64,000 nt of DNA from Pontibacter amylolyticus (GTDB taxonomy: Bacteria; Bacteroidota; Bacteroidia; Cytophagales; Hymenobacteraceae). Location: assembly GCF_014638845.1 (NCBI RefSeq), contig NZ_BMFP01000009.1:1-64000 (forward strand). The letters are read 5' to 3'. The notes under the pieces are model-generated. The model saw only the letters and a program-made list of their open reading frames with translations, did no database searches and was not told the DNA's origin. This document shows positions 35,220 through 45,392 of this stretch, piece by piece; within the stretch, counting starts at the first letter, position 1, and each line of letters starts with the position of its first letter. The translations under genes and the position numbers were made by a program.

Positions 35220-38200
35220 CTAAGCGATCTGCCTCAGATCTACAGGTATAACCCGTGATATACCTGCCTCGATCATGGTGATGCCGTACATCACGTCCGT
35301 AGAGGCCATCGTGCGCTTGTTGTGCGTTACCACAATGAACTGCGACTCGTTTGAGAAGGTGCGTATGATGTTGTTGAACTTGTCGATGTTGGCATCATCC
35401 AACGGCGCGTCCACCTCGTCGAAAATACAGAACGGTGCCGGCTTAAGCAGGTAGATCGCGAAGAGGAGGGAGATGGCCGTCAGCGTCTTCTCACCACCCG
35501 ACAGTTGGTTGATCGTCAGGGGTCGTTTGCCTTTTGGCTGGGCCATGATCTCGATGCGCGACTCGAGCGGGTTCTTCGGATCAGTCAGCACCAGGTCGCA
35601 GTTGTCCTCTTCGGTAAACAGGCTGCGGAATACGCGTATAAAGTTCTGCTTGATCTCATTAAAGGAAGACAGGAACTTCTCTTTGGCCACCGTGTCGATC
35701 TCGTTGATAGTATCGATCAGGGCGTTCTTGGCATTCACCAAGTCGTCACGCTGCTCGGTAATGAACCTGTTTCGCTCTTCAATCTCGGTATACGCCTCGG
35801 CGGCCATGGCATTCACCGGGCCCATTCTGTCCAGCGATACCCTGATCTCAGAAATATTCTTGTTCAGCTCCTCATTGCTTAGCTCAAACAGCCCGTCGTG
35901 CGCCATCTCAGGTATAGGTTGCTCCAGTTCCTCGGTCGCGATGTTGAACTCAGCACCCAGGCGCTCCTGTACAGCCACAAGCTTAAGGCGCGTATCATTG
36001 ATGGTCTGCTGCATGCGCATCAGAAGTTCATCGGCATTCTGGCGCTTACGCTGTAACTCTCGGATGGTCTTGTCTTTTTCGTCGAGTTCACCTCGCAGGC
36101 TGAAGTATTTCTTCTCTACTTCCTCCAACTCATAGCCAAACTCCCGGCGGGCTTCGACCATGGCCTGTACCAGCGCCTCATTTTCTTCAATGAAATCCGT
36201 CGCCTCAACCGTTTCCTCCTCAGATTTCTGCATCTCCTGGCGCAGACCGGCAATACGCTCCTGGTTCGTCTCAACCGTCTTTTGTTTGTAGCTGATCTCC
36301 TGCTGCAGGGAGCCAAAGCGGTTTTTGAGTTGGTGAAACTGGATGTTCTCCTGGTTATACATCCCGGAGATGACCGTGATCTGTTCCTGCTGCTGATTGA
36401 TCTGTGAAGTGAGCACAGCTAACTGTTCCTCCAACTGCTTCAGTTCCTGCATGTCCTCCTCGGCCTGAGGGGATACCTGCTGGCTCTGCACATACAAATC
36501 ATCAAGGCGCTGCTGCAGTTCCTGCTGCTTCTGAACAAAATTCTGACGGTTCTGCTGGTGCTGCTCATTTCGGATGCGGACTGTGAGCAGGTCCTGCTGG
36601 AGTTTGGCAACTTCCTTTTCTAGTTGCTTTATAGCGTCTTTCTGAGACTCGCTGCGGTAGTTGAGCAAGATCTGCTGCTGGGCGTTGATTCGGCTTTGCA
36701 TCAGTTCCACTTCCTGCTGTAGCTGCTCCAACTCTTCGGCCAGCTGCTCCAGGTTTTGCTTACGACCCAGGCGGCTGCCATCAAACAGGCCTACCGAGCC
36801 TCCGGAAAGGCTTAGTGGTTTCTTAATGGCAGAGCCGTCTTTCAGGATGATCGTGCGGTAATCTTCTATCGAAAAGTCGTCCTCGGTTTCGTCGCTGATA
36901 TACACGTTGCGCAGCATATACTTCAGCAGGCTGCTGTACTTCTTGTCGGCTTTTGTAACCTCAAAGGCCGCCTTCAGATTACCCTCGCTGAAGGTAGCGG
37001 TAGGCTCCAGTTCTTCGATCTCTGACAAGATAATGAAGTTAGCGCGACCTTTGTTGTGTTGCTTCAGCAAGGCAATCGCTTCCACGGCATCCTGCAGTTC
37101 CTCCACCACGAAGAAGTTCATGTAGGGCTCGAGGTAACTTTCTATAAGCGATTTATAATCAGGCTCGCATACGATGATGTCTGATAGGAGAGGAGCCGGT
37201 TTCTTCCAATCGTCTGATTGCGCCAGGTACTTGATCGCTTCCGGAAAACCTTCCATGTTCTCCACCAGCGATTTGGTCAGGTTGTATTGGTTCTGTCGGG
37301 CATCACGCTTCCTGTTCAGCGCTACCAACTGCTCTTTCAGCCCTTCAATATCGGTTTCTGTTTTCTCAATGTTCTGCAGCAGGGATTCCTCTCGGGCTTG
37401 CAGACTCACCAGGGTAGAAGTTTTTTCCTCGAGTTCGGCCTGAGCCTCTTGTAGTTGCTCCTGCAGTACCACGGCGTCTTCGTCGGCTGTCAATTGCTGA
37501 TTTCGAAGCTGCTCCAGGTCCTGGGTCAGGTTGTGGATCTGAACTTGGCTGATCTCAAGCGATTTGTTCAGTTGGAATACAGCATTCTGCTTGCTGCGCT
37601 GCTCCTGCGACAACTCCTGAAAGGCTTCCTGCAGACTAAGCTTCTGCTCGTTGGCCTCCTGCAGCTGCTCTTTCAAAGCATTCACCTGCTCTTCAGCTCC
37701 TGCAAAGCTGTCCTGTACCTGCATCAGCTCGTCGCGCAACTCCACAATGCTCTCCTGGGTATGCTCCAGGTTAGCGGTATCCTGACTGATCTGCTGCCGT
37801 AGCTGCGTCATTCGCTCTTTCAGGAAATTGCTGCGTTCGGATTTTAGTTTGATATCGTTTTCCAGCTGACGCAGTTTGGCGGTCTGCACCTGCATGGTTT
37901 TCTGCATTTCCGACAGCTGCTCCTGTGTCAGGTTCAGCTCCGCTTTCTGGTCGGCTATAGCGTCTTCAGCTTCTGTTACGGCCAGTACGTAGCCCTCTTT
38001 CAGCTCAGTTTCGCGCTGCACATCCTGATCCAGTCGTTCCAGGGTTTGCTGGTACTGTTTAATGTTGCGGCGGGCATACTCCAGGCTGAATTTTTTGTAG
38101 TCATCCTTTAGCTGGAAGTACTTAATGGCCTGTTTTGCCTGACGTTCCAGCGTCTTCATATTCTTGCCGATCTCAAAGAGCACGTCTTCCACACGCTCGA

Positions 38201-38762
38201 GGTCCGCATCCGTTTCTTCGAGTTTCTTCAGCGTCTGCTTTTTGCGAACACGGAATTTAGAGATACCGGCGGCCTCTTCGAAGAGGAGACGACGTGAGTT
38301 TTCCTTATCGTTCAGAATCTCGTCCACCATCTTCAACTCGATGATGGCGTAGCTGTCAGAGCCTATACCTGTGTCAAGGAACAGTTCGTTGATATCTTTT
38401 AGGCGGCAGGTGACGCCATTGAGCATGTACTCGCTATCGCCGTTGCGGTAGTACTTGCGGGTAACAGTCACCTGGGAGTACTCAGTGGGAAGGATGCCTT
38501 TGTTGTTGTCGAAGGTGATGGACACCTCGGCCATCTGCACCGGCTTGCGGGTTTTGGAGCCGTTGAAGATCACATTCTCCATTTTGTCGGAGCGCAGGTT
38601 GCGGGTTTTCTGCTCGCCCAGCACCCAGCGGATGGCATCCACGATGTTGGACTTACCACAGCCGTTAGGGCCTACTATACCTGTTATACCTTCATCAAAA
38701 TTAATGACAACACGGTCGCCAAAACTCTTGAATCCTTTAATCTCTAATCTTGATACTTGCAT
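35220..38762 (-). CDS. smc: Chromosome segregation protein SMC
   Basis: A 1180-residue SMC. The N-terminal head has Walker A GPNGCGKSN at residues 31-39. Long coiled coils flank a hinge around residues 515-640 (SLIESYLEPYMNFFVVEE to GGSVGLFDGSRLG). The C-terminal head carries the ABC signature NQLSGGEKTLTA and Walker B FCIFDEVDAPLDDAN. It forms the condensin core that organises and segregates the chromosome with ScpA and ScpB, which are not in the window. The length is normal for the family. Confidence 0.98.
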   Translation of the reverse strand: MQVSRLEIKGFKSFGDRVVINFDEGITGIVGPNGCGKSNIVDAIRWVLGEQKTRNLRSDKMENVIFNGSKTRKPVQMAEVSITFDNNKGILPTEYSQVTVTRKYYRNGDSEYMLNGVTCRLKDINELFLDTGIGSDSYAIIELKMVDEILNDKENSRRLLFEEAAGISKFRVRKKQTLKKLEETDADLERVEDVLFEIGKNMKTLERQAKQAIKYFQLKDDYKKFSLEYARRNIKQYQQTLERLDQDVQRETELKEGYVLAVTEAEDAIADQKAELNLTQEQLSEMQKTMQVQTAKLRQLENDIKLKSERSNFLKERMTQLRQQISQDTANLEHTQESIVELRDELMQVQDSFAGAEEQVNALKEQLQEANEQKLSLQEAFQELSQEQRSKQNAVFQLNKSLEISQVQIHNLTQDLEQLRNQQLTADEDAVVLQEQLQEAQAELEEKTSTLVSLQAREESLLQNIEKTETDIEGLKEQLVALNRKRDARQNQYNLTKSLVENMEGFPEAIKYLAQSDDWKKPAPLLSDIIVCEPDYKSLIESYLEPYMNFFVVEELQDAVEAIALLKQHNKGRANFIILSEIEELEPTATFSEGNLKAAFEVTKADKKYSSLLKYMLRNVYISDETEDDFSIEDYRTIILKDGSAIKKPLSLSGGSVGLFDGSRLGRKQNLEQLAEELEQLQQEVELMQSRINAQQQILLNYRSESQKDAIKQLEKEVAKLQQDLLTVRIRNEQHQQNRQNFVQKQQELQQRLDDLYVQSQQVSPQAEEDMQELKQLEEQLAVLTSQINQQQEQITVISGMYNQENIQFHQLKNRFGSLQQEISYKQKTVETNQERIAGLRQEMQKSEEETVEATDFIEENEALVQAMVEARREFGYELEEVEKKYFSLRGELDEKDKTIRELQRKRQNADELLMRMQQTINDTRLKLVAVQERLGAEFNIATEELEQPIPEMAHDGLFELSNEELNKNISEIRVSLDRMGPVNAMAAEAYTEIEERNRFITEQRDDLVNAKNALIDTINEIDTVAKEKFLSSFNEIKQNFIRVFRSLFTEEDNCDLVLTDPKNPLESRIEIMAQPKGKRPLTINQLSGGEKTLTAISLLFAIYLLKPAPFCIFDEVDAPLDDANIDKFNNIIRTFSNESQFIVVTHNKRTMASTDVMYGITMIEAGISRVIPVDLRQIA

Positions 38763-38903
38763 TCGCGTCAGCGGAATCTATTCAAACCAAACTCAAAAAT
38801 AAGACTAATTTGTTTACCATATCACTAGGGCGCAGTATAAATATGCAGGAAGTATGGGGGTGAAACACATTAATTCTACTATATTTGATAGGAGACCAAG
38901 AGC

Positions 38904-39446
38904 ATGGAAGATTTTAAACTGATCCTGTACATACTGGCCATCGTAGCCTATTTCATCTACAGCGCCTGGCGCAAAGCCTTCAAGACGCCGGATGACGATG
39001 GGAGACCACCAGCACCGAAGGAGCGGCCATTGGAGGACCGCCCCAGACCCCATCCAATGCCTGCCGCCCCAACTCAGCCCCGTCAGCAAAGACCTGCAGC
39101 CCCGGCAACTTCTTTTGAGGATATTTTGCGTGAGATGCAAAGCAAGATGGAGCGCGCCAACGAGCAGAACAGAGCACCTGTAGAGAAGCCGAAACCTGTT
39201 TTGCAGCCTGTCACCGTCGCCAAAGAGCGGACACCTAACCGGGCCCTTTCCTTGGAAAATCCGGAACAAGCCCGTCTTTATAACCAGCAAAGGAAAGAGC
39301 GCATTGCTGCTGCGGATGCCCTTTACGAAATTAAGAAACAAGAACGAAAAGTAGTTCCGAACATTTACGGTGAGCTGTTGCACAATCCGCAGTCTGTTCG
39401 TCAGGCGTTTATCCTCTCAGAGATTTTTAATAGGAAACAGTACTAG
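38904..39446 (+). CDS. Single-pass membrane protein of unknown function
   Basis: A 180-residue protein I do not recognise by name. It has one N-terminal membrane helix (ILYILAIVAYFIYSAW) and a Pro/Arg-rich disordered middle. The C-terminal motif NPQSVRQAFILSEIFNRKQY, which ends many small Bacteroidota proteins of this layout, is the best-conserved-looking part. It is divergent from smc across a 141-bp gap. It probably faces the cytoplasm with its long tail. Confidence 0.75.
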   Translation: MEDFKLILYILAIVAYFIYSAWRKAFKTPDDDGRPPAPKERPLEDRPRPHPMPAAPTQPRQQRPAAPATSFEDILREMQSKMERANEQNRAPVEKPKPVLQPVTVAKERTPNRALSLENPEQARLYNQQRKERIAAADALYEIKKQERKVVPNIYGELLHNPQSVRQAFILSEIFNRKQY

Positions 39447-39585
39447 CTATACCTTGATACCGTTGTAAGGCTCCTCTTATAATCTCTCCCTAAATGGATA
39501 AGTCAAATCTGAATGAAGAAATAATTTCCTACTGACTGGTGAAGTGCAACTGGCTGATTGCGCTGGGTGAAGTGATATAGTTATG

Positions 39586-40251
39586 CTATAAATACTGCGT
39601 GAGGGCAAAAGCTAGGATATTAGCACCCATCTGTAGCGCTTCCTGTCTTTTGTTTTCGGGGTCGTTGTGCACTTCTGCGTCCTCCCAACCGTTTCCTAAA
39701 TCTGTTTCGTAGCTGTAGAAGCAAATGAGTCTGCCTTTGTGGATGATCCCAAAACCCTGAGGCGGTTTGTTGTCATGCTCATGTATCTTGGGCAGGCCAT
39801 TTTTAAAGGTATACTTCTGGCTGTAGATCGGGTGGTCGAAGGGCAGCTCTACGAACTCGTACTCCGGGAACACCTTTTTCATCTCTTTCCGGATGTACTG
39901 GTCCATCCCGTAGTTGTCGTCGATGTGCAGGAAACCGCCGCTGATGAGGTAATTGCGCAGGTTCTGCGCTTCCGCGTCTGAGAACACCACGTTGCCATGC
40001 CCCGTCATGTGTACAAAGGGATACGTAAAGAGTTCCGGGCTCCCAACCTCTACCACACTTTCTTCGGACGCGATGTTCATATTGAGATTCTGGTTACAAA
40101 ACTTGATCAGGTTAGGCAGCGAAGTTTTGTTTGCATACCAGTCGCCCCCTCCGTTATACTTTAGCTTGGCTATTTTAAAGCTATACTTCTGCTGTGCAGC
40201 CAGTACACCGCAAAACAGGATCAGGTATAGGAACAGGAGTGAGCGCTTCAT
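39586..40251 (-). CDS. DUF4159-domain exported protein
   Basis: A 221-residue protein with a signal peptide (MKRSLLFLYLILFCGVLAAQ) and the DUF4159 pattern: KYNGGGDWYANKTSLPNLI, YPFVHMTGHGNVVFSDAEAQNLRNYLISGGFLHIDD and LPFDHPIYSQKY. The fold is related to class I glutamine amidotransferase-like domains, but the function is unknown. It lies 18 bp after the rsmE stop codon and is probably co-transcribed with it. Confidence 0.88.
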   Translation of the reverse strand: MKRSLLFLYLILFCGVLAAQQKYSFKIAKLKYNGGGDWYANKTSLPNLIKFCNQNLNMNIASEESVVEVGSPELFTYPFVHMTGHGNVVFSDAEAQNLRNYLISGGFLHIDDNYGMDQYIRKEMKKVFPEYEFVELPFDHPIYSQKYTFKNGLPKIHEHDNKPPQGFGIIHKGRLICFYSYETDLGNGWEDAEVHNDPENKRQEALQMGANILAFALTQYL

Positions 40252-40269
40252 AGGCTGGACATTGTAAGT

Positions 40270-40986
40270 TTATAACGGGGAGTAGATATCGTGTAGTACG
40301 TGCAAAGTGTGGCAGGCGACCAAGGCCGCCGTTTCGGTACGCAGTCGACTCTGGCCCAGCGTGACAGGCTTTATACCTAGCTTGTAGGCCGCAGCAATTT
40401 CAGCCGTAGAAAAGTCACCTTCCGGACCAATAAGAATGCAATGCTGGCGGTTTGGTTTATAATAATCCCGGATCGATTTGGTGGCATCGTCCTCCAGGTG
40501 TGCGATAAAAGTATCTTCCGGTATACAGGTTTTGATGAACCGCTCATAAGGCGTCATTTCATTCAGTTGTGGCAGGTAGCCCTTCTGTGATTGCTTCATG
40601 GCGCTCACCGCAATTTTTTCAATCCGGTCGAGGCGCAAGTGCTTGCGTTCGGAGTGCTCACAATCCAGAAAGGTGATCGCACTGACGCCAATCTCAACGG
40701 CTTTTTCTACAAACCACTCAATACGATCCATGTTTTTGGTTGGGGCTACGGCGATGTGCACGTAGTAGGGGAGCTTGCCATATTCCAGCTGCTTGTCAAT
40801 TATCTGCAGTTGGCAGCGCTTCTGGTGCGCATCCTGAATAATGGCCGTATACCTTGTGCCCCGGCCATCCACCAGGTATACCGTGTCCCCCTGCTGCAGG
40901 CGCAGTACACGGGTACAGTGCTTTGATTCATCTTCGGCCAGGGTGTAGATTTCAGAACTGATGTCGGGGGTATAGAATAAGTGCAC
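40270..40986 (-). CDS. rsmE: 16S rRNA (uracil-1498-N3)-methyltransferase
   Basis: A 238-residue RsmE of the SPOUT class. It has the N-terminal PUA-like part (HCTRVLRLQQGDTVYLVDGRG), followed by VHIAVAPTKNMDRIEWFVEKAVEIGV. The knotted AdoMet site has LIGPEGDFSTAEI and LGQSRLRTETAALVA. It methylates U1498 of 16S rRNA in the assembled small subunit. GPEGD replaces the more common GPEGG, a mild change. Confidence 0.95.
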   Translation of the reverse strand: MHLFYTPDISSEIYTLAEDESKHCTRVLRLQQGDTVYLVDGRGTRYTAIIQDAHQKRCQLQIIDKQLEYGKLPYYVHIAVAPTKNMDRIEWFVEKAVEIGVSAITFLDCEHSERKHLRLDRIEKIAVSAMKQSQKGYLPQLNEMTPYERFIKTCIPEDTFIAHLEDDATKSIRDYYKPNRQHCILIGPEGDFSTAEIAAAYKLGIKPVTLGQSRLRTETAALVACHTLHVLHDIYSPL

Positions 40987-41073
40987 GGTATGATTGGTTG
41001 ATGTATAAAGCCTGCTACAGGTATACGAATGTAGTCATTTTTGTAACAAGGAAACAGACGGACTTCCATAAAA

Positions 41074-41103
41074 AAAGCCTTCCTACTTATGCAGGAAGGC
41101 TTT
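41074..41103 (-). terminator. Terminator of pckA
   Basis: An 11-bp stem (41074-41084 with 41093-41103) is followed on the minus strand by a T run, 20 bases past the pckA stop codon. Confidence 0.88.
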
Positions 41104-41122
41104 CTTAGTCGATAACTTTAAG

Positions 41123-42739
41123 TTAGTCGATCGAAACTTCTACCTGTGGCGCACCTGCCAGGATGTCTTCGCTGGCACCATCTGCATACTTGCTGAAGTT
41201 CTTTACAAACTTAGCAGCCAGGTCAGTGGCCTTCGCATCGTACTCTTCCTTGTTTGACCAGGTGTTGCGTGGGTTCAGGATTTCTGCCGGAACATTTGGG
41301 CATGTGTTAGGCATTTCAACCCCGAAGACAGGATGCTTCGTGTACTCCACGTTGTCAAGCTCACCATTCAGGGCAGCCGTAATCATGGCGCGGGTATAAG
41401 GTAGCTTCATTCGAGAGCCTACACCGTAGGCACCACCTGTCCAGCCTGTGTTTACCAGCCAAACGTTTACGTTGTTCTCGTTCATCTTCTGTCCGAGCAT
41501 CTCCGCATACTTGGTAGGGTGCAATGGCAGGAAAGCAGCTCCGAAACAAGCAGAGAACGTTGTCTGTGGCTCTGTTACACCTACCTCCGTACCGGCAACC
41601 TTTGCAGTATAACCAGAAATAAAGTGGTACATGGCCTGGCTTGTGTTCAGCTTAGAGATTGGAGGCAGTACACCAAACGCATCGGCCGTCAGGAAGAAAA
41701 TGTTTTTTGGAATGTCAGCTCTGGATGGCTCTACCGCGTTGTCGATGTGGTTGATCGGATAAGCTGTGCGCGTGTTCTCTGTTACAGACTTATTCTCATA
41801 GTCAACGGTGCGAGTACCCTCAATAAAGCGCGTGTTCTCCACAATGGCGCCAAACTTGATGGCATCCCAGATTTGTGGTTCTTTTTCGCGTGTCAGGTCA
41901 ATTACTTTGGCGTAGCAACCTCCTTCGAAGTTAAACACGCTGTCAGAGGTCCAGCCGTGCTCGTCGTCACCGATCAGACCACGGTTTGGGTCAGCAGACA
42001 AGGTCGTCTTGCCCGTGCCTGACAATCCGAAGAAAATAGCCGTGTCGCCGTCTTTGCCTACGTTGGCAGAGCAGTGCATAGACAGGGTGTTTTTCTCCTC
42101 AGGCAGGATGTAGTTCAACACGCCGAAGATCCCTTTCTTCATTTCACCTGCGTAGCCAGTGCCACCGATCAGGATGATGTTGCGGGTAAAGTTGATGATC
42201 GCGAAGTTAGCCTGACGCGTGCCGTCAACTTCGGGATCAGCTTCAAACTCAGGGGCGCAGATGATGGTGAAAGCAGGGTTATGGTCTTTAAGCTCTTCTT
42301 TCTCTAGACGCAGGAACATATTGTTGCAGAAGAGGTTGTGCCAGGCCTGTGTGTTGACGATGCGCAGATCAAGACGGTAGTCGGGGTGAGCACCTGCATA
42401 GGCGTCGCGTACGTACAGACGACGATCCTTGAGGAAATCAACCATTTTGTCGTAGAGTCTGTCGAACTTCTCAGGATCAAACGCGATGTTGATGTCGCCC
42501 CACCAAACGGTGTTTTCGGTTTTGGCGTCCTTCACCACAAAGCGGTCCTTCGGAGAACGACCTGTAAATTTGCCTGTGTCACACATCAGGGCGCCAGTGT
42601 CAGTGAGTACGCCTTCGCCATTTTTCAGAGCCTCTTCCACTAGCTCGGCAGGAGTGAGGTTCCAGAGCACTTCTTTCGCTTCTTTGATGCCCAGGCTCTC
42701 CAGACCTACTTTGCCTGATTTATTACCAGATTCTTTCAT
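41123..42739 (-). CDS. pckA: Phosphoenolpyruvate carboxykinase (ATP)
   Basis: A 538-residue ATP-dependent PEPCK. It has the P-loop GLSGTGKTTLSADPNRGLIGDDEHGW, the upstream TGRSPKDRFVVKD substrate-binding segment and NVWLVNTGWTGGAYGVGSRM. It converts oxaloacetate and ATP to phosphoenolpyruvate, CO2 and ADP, the first committed step of gluconeogenesis; many Bacteroidota also run it in the fixing direction. It is a single gene with its own promoter candidate and terminator. Confidence 0.98.
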   Translation of the reverse strand: MKESGNKSGKVGLESLGIKEAKEVLWNLTPAELVEEALKNGEGVLTDTGALMCDTGKFTGRSPKDRFVVKDAKTENTVWWGDINIAFDPEKFDRLYDKMVDFLKDRRLYVRDAYAGAHPDYRLDLRIVNTQAWHNLFCNNMFLRLEKEELKDHNPAFTIICAPEFEADPEVDGTRQANFAIINFTRNIILIGGTGYAGEMKKGIFGVLNYILPEEKNTLSMHCSANVGKDGDTAIFFGLSGTGKTTLSADPNRGLIGDDEHGWTSDSVFNFEGGCYAKVIDLTREKEPQIWDAIKFGAIVENTRFIEGTRTVDYENKSVTENTRTAYPINHIDNAVEPSRADIPKNIFFLTADAFGVLPPISKLNTSQAMYHFISGYTAKVAGTEVGVTEPQTTFSACFGAAFLPLHPTKYAEMLGQKMNENNVNVWLVNTGWTGGAYGVGSRMKLPYTRAMITAALNGELDNVEYTKHPVFGVEMPNTCPNVPAEILNPRNTWSNKEEYDAKATDLAAKFVKNFSKYADGASEDILAGAPQVEVSID

Positions 42740-42789
42740 TTGAAAATAAAGGGGTTTTTAAGTGAACTGTTTGTTTCACAACGGTGCTA

Positions 42790-42797
42790 CAAAAATA
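42790..42797 (-). promoter_or_regulatory. Candidate -7 element for pckA
   Basis: On the minus strand the octamer is TATTTTTG, matching TAnnTTTG, about 50 bases before the pckA start in an AT-rich divergent gap. No clear -33 element. Confidence 0.35.
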
Positions 42798-42952
42798 TAA
42801 AATATTAGATATTAAAATAAGATTAGTCGCTATAATTAAAAAAGAGGTCTGCAAGTGGCGTTCCACCAAAAAAATTTGTCAGTAAGTGTTTAAACCGATA
42901 TATTTACCTTCTTTGTATGCTAAACTAACTAAACAATCAACTAACAAACCCT

Positions 42953-44539
42953 ATGTCTTATCAAGATCATACGCTTACTGACCAGGTAAGTGAGCAAAAC
43001 GCACCGATTGGCGCTGACCCTACCGGACCGGAGATGTTCGGGCATCCGAAGGGACTTTTCTACCTTTTCTTCGCCGAACTATGGGAGCGTTTTAGCTTCT
43101 ACGGCATGCGCGCCCTGTTGGTGCTATACATGGTAAATAACCTGTTTCAGTCTTTTGCCAACCGCGACGAGATCGCAATTGGTATCTACGCAGCTTATGG
43201 GGCCTTAGTTTATGCCACTCCTGTAATTGGCGGCATGATTGCCGATAGGTTGTTGGGTTACCGCAAAGCCATCATGCTGGGTGCCGTTCTGATGGCGCTG
43301 GGCCACTTTGCCCTTGCCATTGAGCATCCTGTTTTCTTCTACGGTTCTCTTGCCCTTTTGATTGTAGGTAACGGTTTTTTCAAGCCGAATATTTCAACAA
43401 TGGTAGGTACGCTTTACAAAGAGGGTGATACGCGTCGCGATGCGGGTTTCACTATCTTCTACATGGGTATCAACATTGGCGCGATGGTGGCACCGCTCAT
43501 CTGCGGTTGGTTAGGCATGACCTATGGCTGGCATTACGGCTTCGGCGCTGCCGGCGTAGGTATGGTGCTCGGCCTGATCATGTTCTGGCAGGGTGGCCGT
43601 AGCGGTGTTTTTGGTAACAACGGTCTTCCTCCGGAGCCGGCAGTTATCAAGGAGCGTGTGGCAGGCATCACTAAAGAGGCCTGGATCTCTATCCTGAGCT
43701 TCCTGTCACTCCCGGTTTTCGGTCTGCTGCTGTTTAATGGCACGCTTGATCTGCCAGGTTTTGGCGAAACGATCTTTGATGGTTCTATCATGCACATCGT
43801 GATGAACTACATCCTGCTTCCGGTTATTGCGCTTGTTTTGATTTATAACCTGGTGAAAGTGGACAGCATGGAGCGCCAGCGCCTGTTTGTGGTAATTTTA
43901 CTTACCTTTTTCATCACGGTTTTCTGGTCATTCTTCGAGCAGGCGGGTTCTTCACTCACGCTGTTTGCTGAGCGTAACGTGAACCTTACGTTCATGAATG
44001 CGGCTCAGACCAACTCGATCAACCCTTTCTTCATCATTCTGTTTGCCCTGCCATTCTCGGCCATGTGGGTGTTCTTGTCCAAGCGTCGTGTCAACCCATT
44101 CACGCCGGTTAAGTTTGCGCTGGGTATAGCACAGCTCGGCCTGGGCTTCCTGATCTTTGCCTGGAGTGCCAACTACGCCGACGCTGAAGGCAGAGTATCT
44201 ATCTGGTTCCTGATCCTTGGTTATATGTTCATCACAACAGGTGAACTGTTTGTTTCGCCGGTGGGTCTTTCTAAAGTAACGGAGCTTTCTCCGAAGAAGA
44301 TCGTGGCCTTTATCATGGGTATCTGGTTCCTGTCATCTTCTTTCGCGCACTACATTGCTGGCCTTATCGCTAAGCTGACTGCCGTGAGCGGTACCGAAGG
44401 CGAGGCTGCTACAGGTATGGCTTCCCTGTTGGTTTACACAGGCGTATTTGAGCAGATCGCTTATGTAGCCTTCGGCTTTGCCGTGCTGGCGCTGTTGCTG
44501 ACTCCGATCATGCGCAAGTGGATGCACGGTATTCACTAA
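42953..44539 (+). CDS. POT/PTR-family peptide transporter
   Basis: A 528-residue proton-coupled oligopeptide transporter. It has about 12-14 membrane segments, with the family's ELWERFSFYGMRALLVLYM in helix 1, GGMIADRLLGYRKAI, and the PTR2 signature GFFKPNISTMVGTLY. It imports di- and tripeptides with protons. It is divergent from pckA, so peptide uptake and gluconeogenesis from amino acids may share conditions, but no shared site is seen. Confidence 0.95.
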   Translation: MSYQDHTLTDQVSEQNAPIGADPTGPEMFGHPKGLFYLFFAELWERFSFYGMRALLVLYMVNNLFQSFANRDEIAIGIYAAYGALVYATPVIGGMIADRLLGYRKAIMLGAVLMALGHFALAIEHPVFFYGSLALLIVGNGFFKPNISTMVGTLYKEGDTRRDAGFTIFYMGINIGAMVAPLICGWLGMTYGWHYGFGAAGVGMVLGLIMFWQGGRSGVFGNNGLPPEPAVIKERVAGITKEAWISILSFLSLPVFGLLLFNGTLDLPGFGETIFDGSIMHIVMNYILLPVIALVLIYNLVKVDSMERQRLFVVILLTFFITVFWSFFEQAGSSLTLFAERNVNLTFMNAAQTNSINPFFIILFALPFSAMWVFLSKRRVNPFTPVKFALGIAQLGLGFLIFAWSANYADAEGRVSIWFLILGYMFITTGELFVSPVGLSKVTELSPKKIVAFIMGIWFLSSSFAHYIAGLIAKLTAVSGTEGEAATGMASLLVYTGVFEQIAYVAFGFAVLALLLTPIMRKWMHGIH

Positions 44540-44558
44540 TCTGAATATTCTCTTATAA

Positions 44559-44592
44559 AAAGAGCCCACACTTTAACAGGTGCGGGCTCTTT
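44559..44592 (+). terminator. Terminator of the peptide transporter
   Basis: AAAGAGCCCACAC (44559-44571) pairs with GTGCGGGCTCTTT (44580-44592) with one mismatch, then GTTTTT. Confidence 0.85.
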
Positions 44593-44709
44593 GTTTTTAA
44601 AGTGCTATTCGTGCTATTGCGAAAAATTTTGGATTGATGCTGAACTGCCTGTAAGCTTGTGGCGTTGTGTTAATCTAAAATTTCAACTTTTAGCCACATT
44701 ACTATTTAC

Positions 44710-45309
44710 ATGCATTCATTGACCTGGCGCTTTTTTGTAGCCGCCTCTATTATGTTTGTAGCTCTCTCCTGCGAGGTAGAGACAACTACGACTACTAAAA
44801 CTGATACTCCTGTACCAGAGCCGGCGAGCGCTACTTATACCATCAAAAAAGGTGGACACACGACTCAGAGCCCATTGAAGTTTGTCGAAACTTCTGCCAT
44901 CCGCTTTGAGGCGACTTTCGACAGTACAGCCATTTACACGACTCTTTTGCCGAGCAATCAGGCTGATATCAACAAGCTGTACGGCCTCTCTGACTGTCAG
45001 ACAGACCACCATACCAACAGCGCGCGCTTTGGTTGGCGCTGGTACGAAGGGCGTTTGGAAATTCACGCCTATACCTACAGTAACAAGAAACGTAACACAG
45101 CCTACATTACCTCAGTGCAGCCTGGCCAGACAAACAGATATGAACTCGTGCTGGGAGAGAAGGCGTATACCTTTCAGGTAAATGACACGAAGGTTGTATT
45201 GCCGCGTCACTGTAGCACGGCGGGCAGCCATTACCAACTATACCCATACTTCGGCGGAGATGAGACGGCCCCGCATGATATCACGATCTGGATTAGGTAT
45301 ATTAAATAA
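44710..45309 (+). CDS. Lipoprotein of unknown function, paralogue A
   Basis: A 199-residue probable lipoprotein (lipobox ALSC, Cys21) with a Thr-rich linker and a beta-rich domain. I do not recognise the family. Conserved blocks shared with the next gene are NQADINKLYG.SDC, NSARFGWRWYEGRLEIHAY, AYITSV and LYPYFGGDETAPHDIT. The pattern suggests a compact beta-sandwich that could bind a ligand such as sugar, but this is only a guess. Two Cys (in SDCQ and RHCS) could form a disulfide. Confidence 0.75.
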   Translation: MHSLTWRFFVAASIMFVALSCEVETTTTTKTDTPVPEPASATYTIKKGGHTTQSPLKFVETSAIRFEATFDSTAIYTTLLPSNQADINKLYGLSDCQTDHHTNSARFGWRWYEGRLEIHAYTYSNKKRNTAYITSVQPGQTNRYELVLGEKAYTFQVNDTKVVLPRHCSTAGSHYQLYPYFGGDETAPHDITIWIRYIK

Positions 45310-45392
45310 TAATATAACAATAAATTATGTTTCTATTCAGATAATGTGCGTATAAACTAGCATTATCATGTTACACTTAAGGTTGGTAGAGT

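Noticed and set aside
35473..38802. Several plus-strand open frames opposite smc
   Set aside because: They are antisense to a continuous, well-conserved SMC sequence and rich in Ser/Leu from complementary coiled-coil codons.
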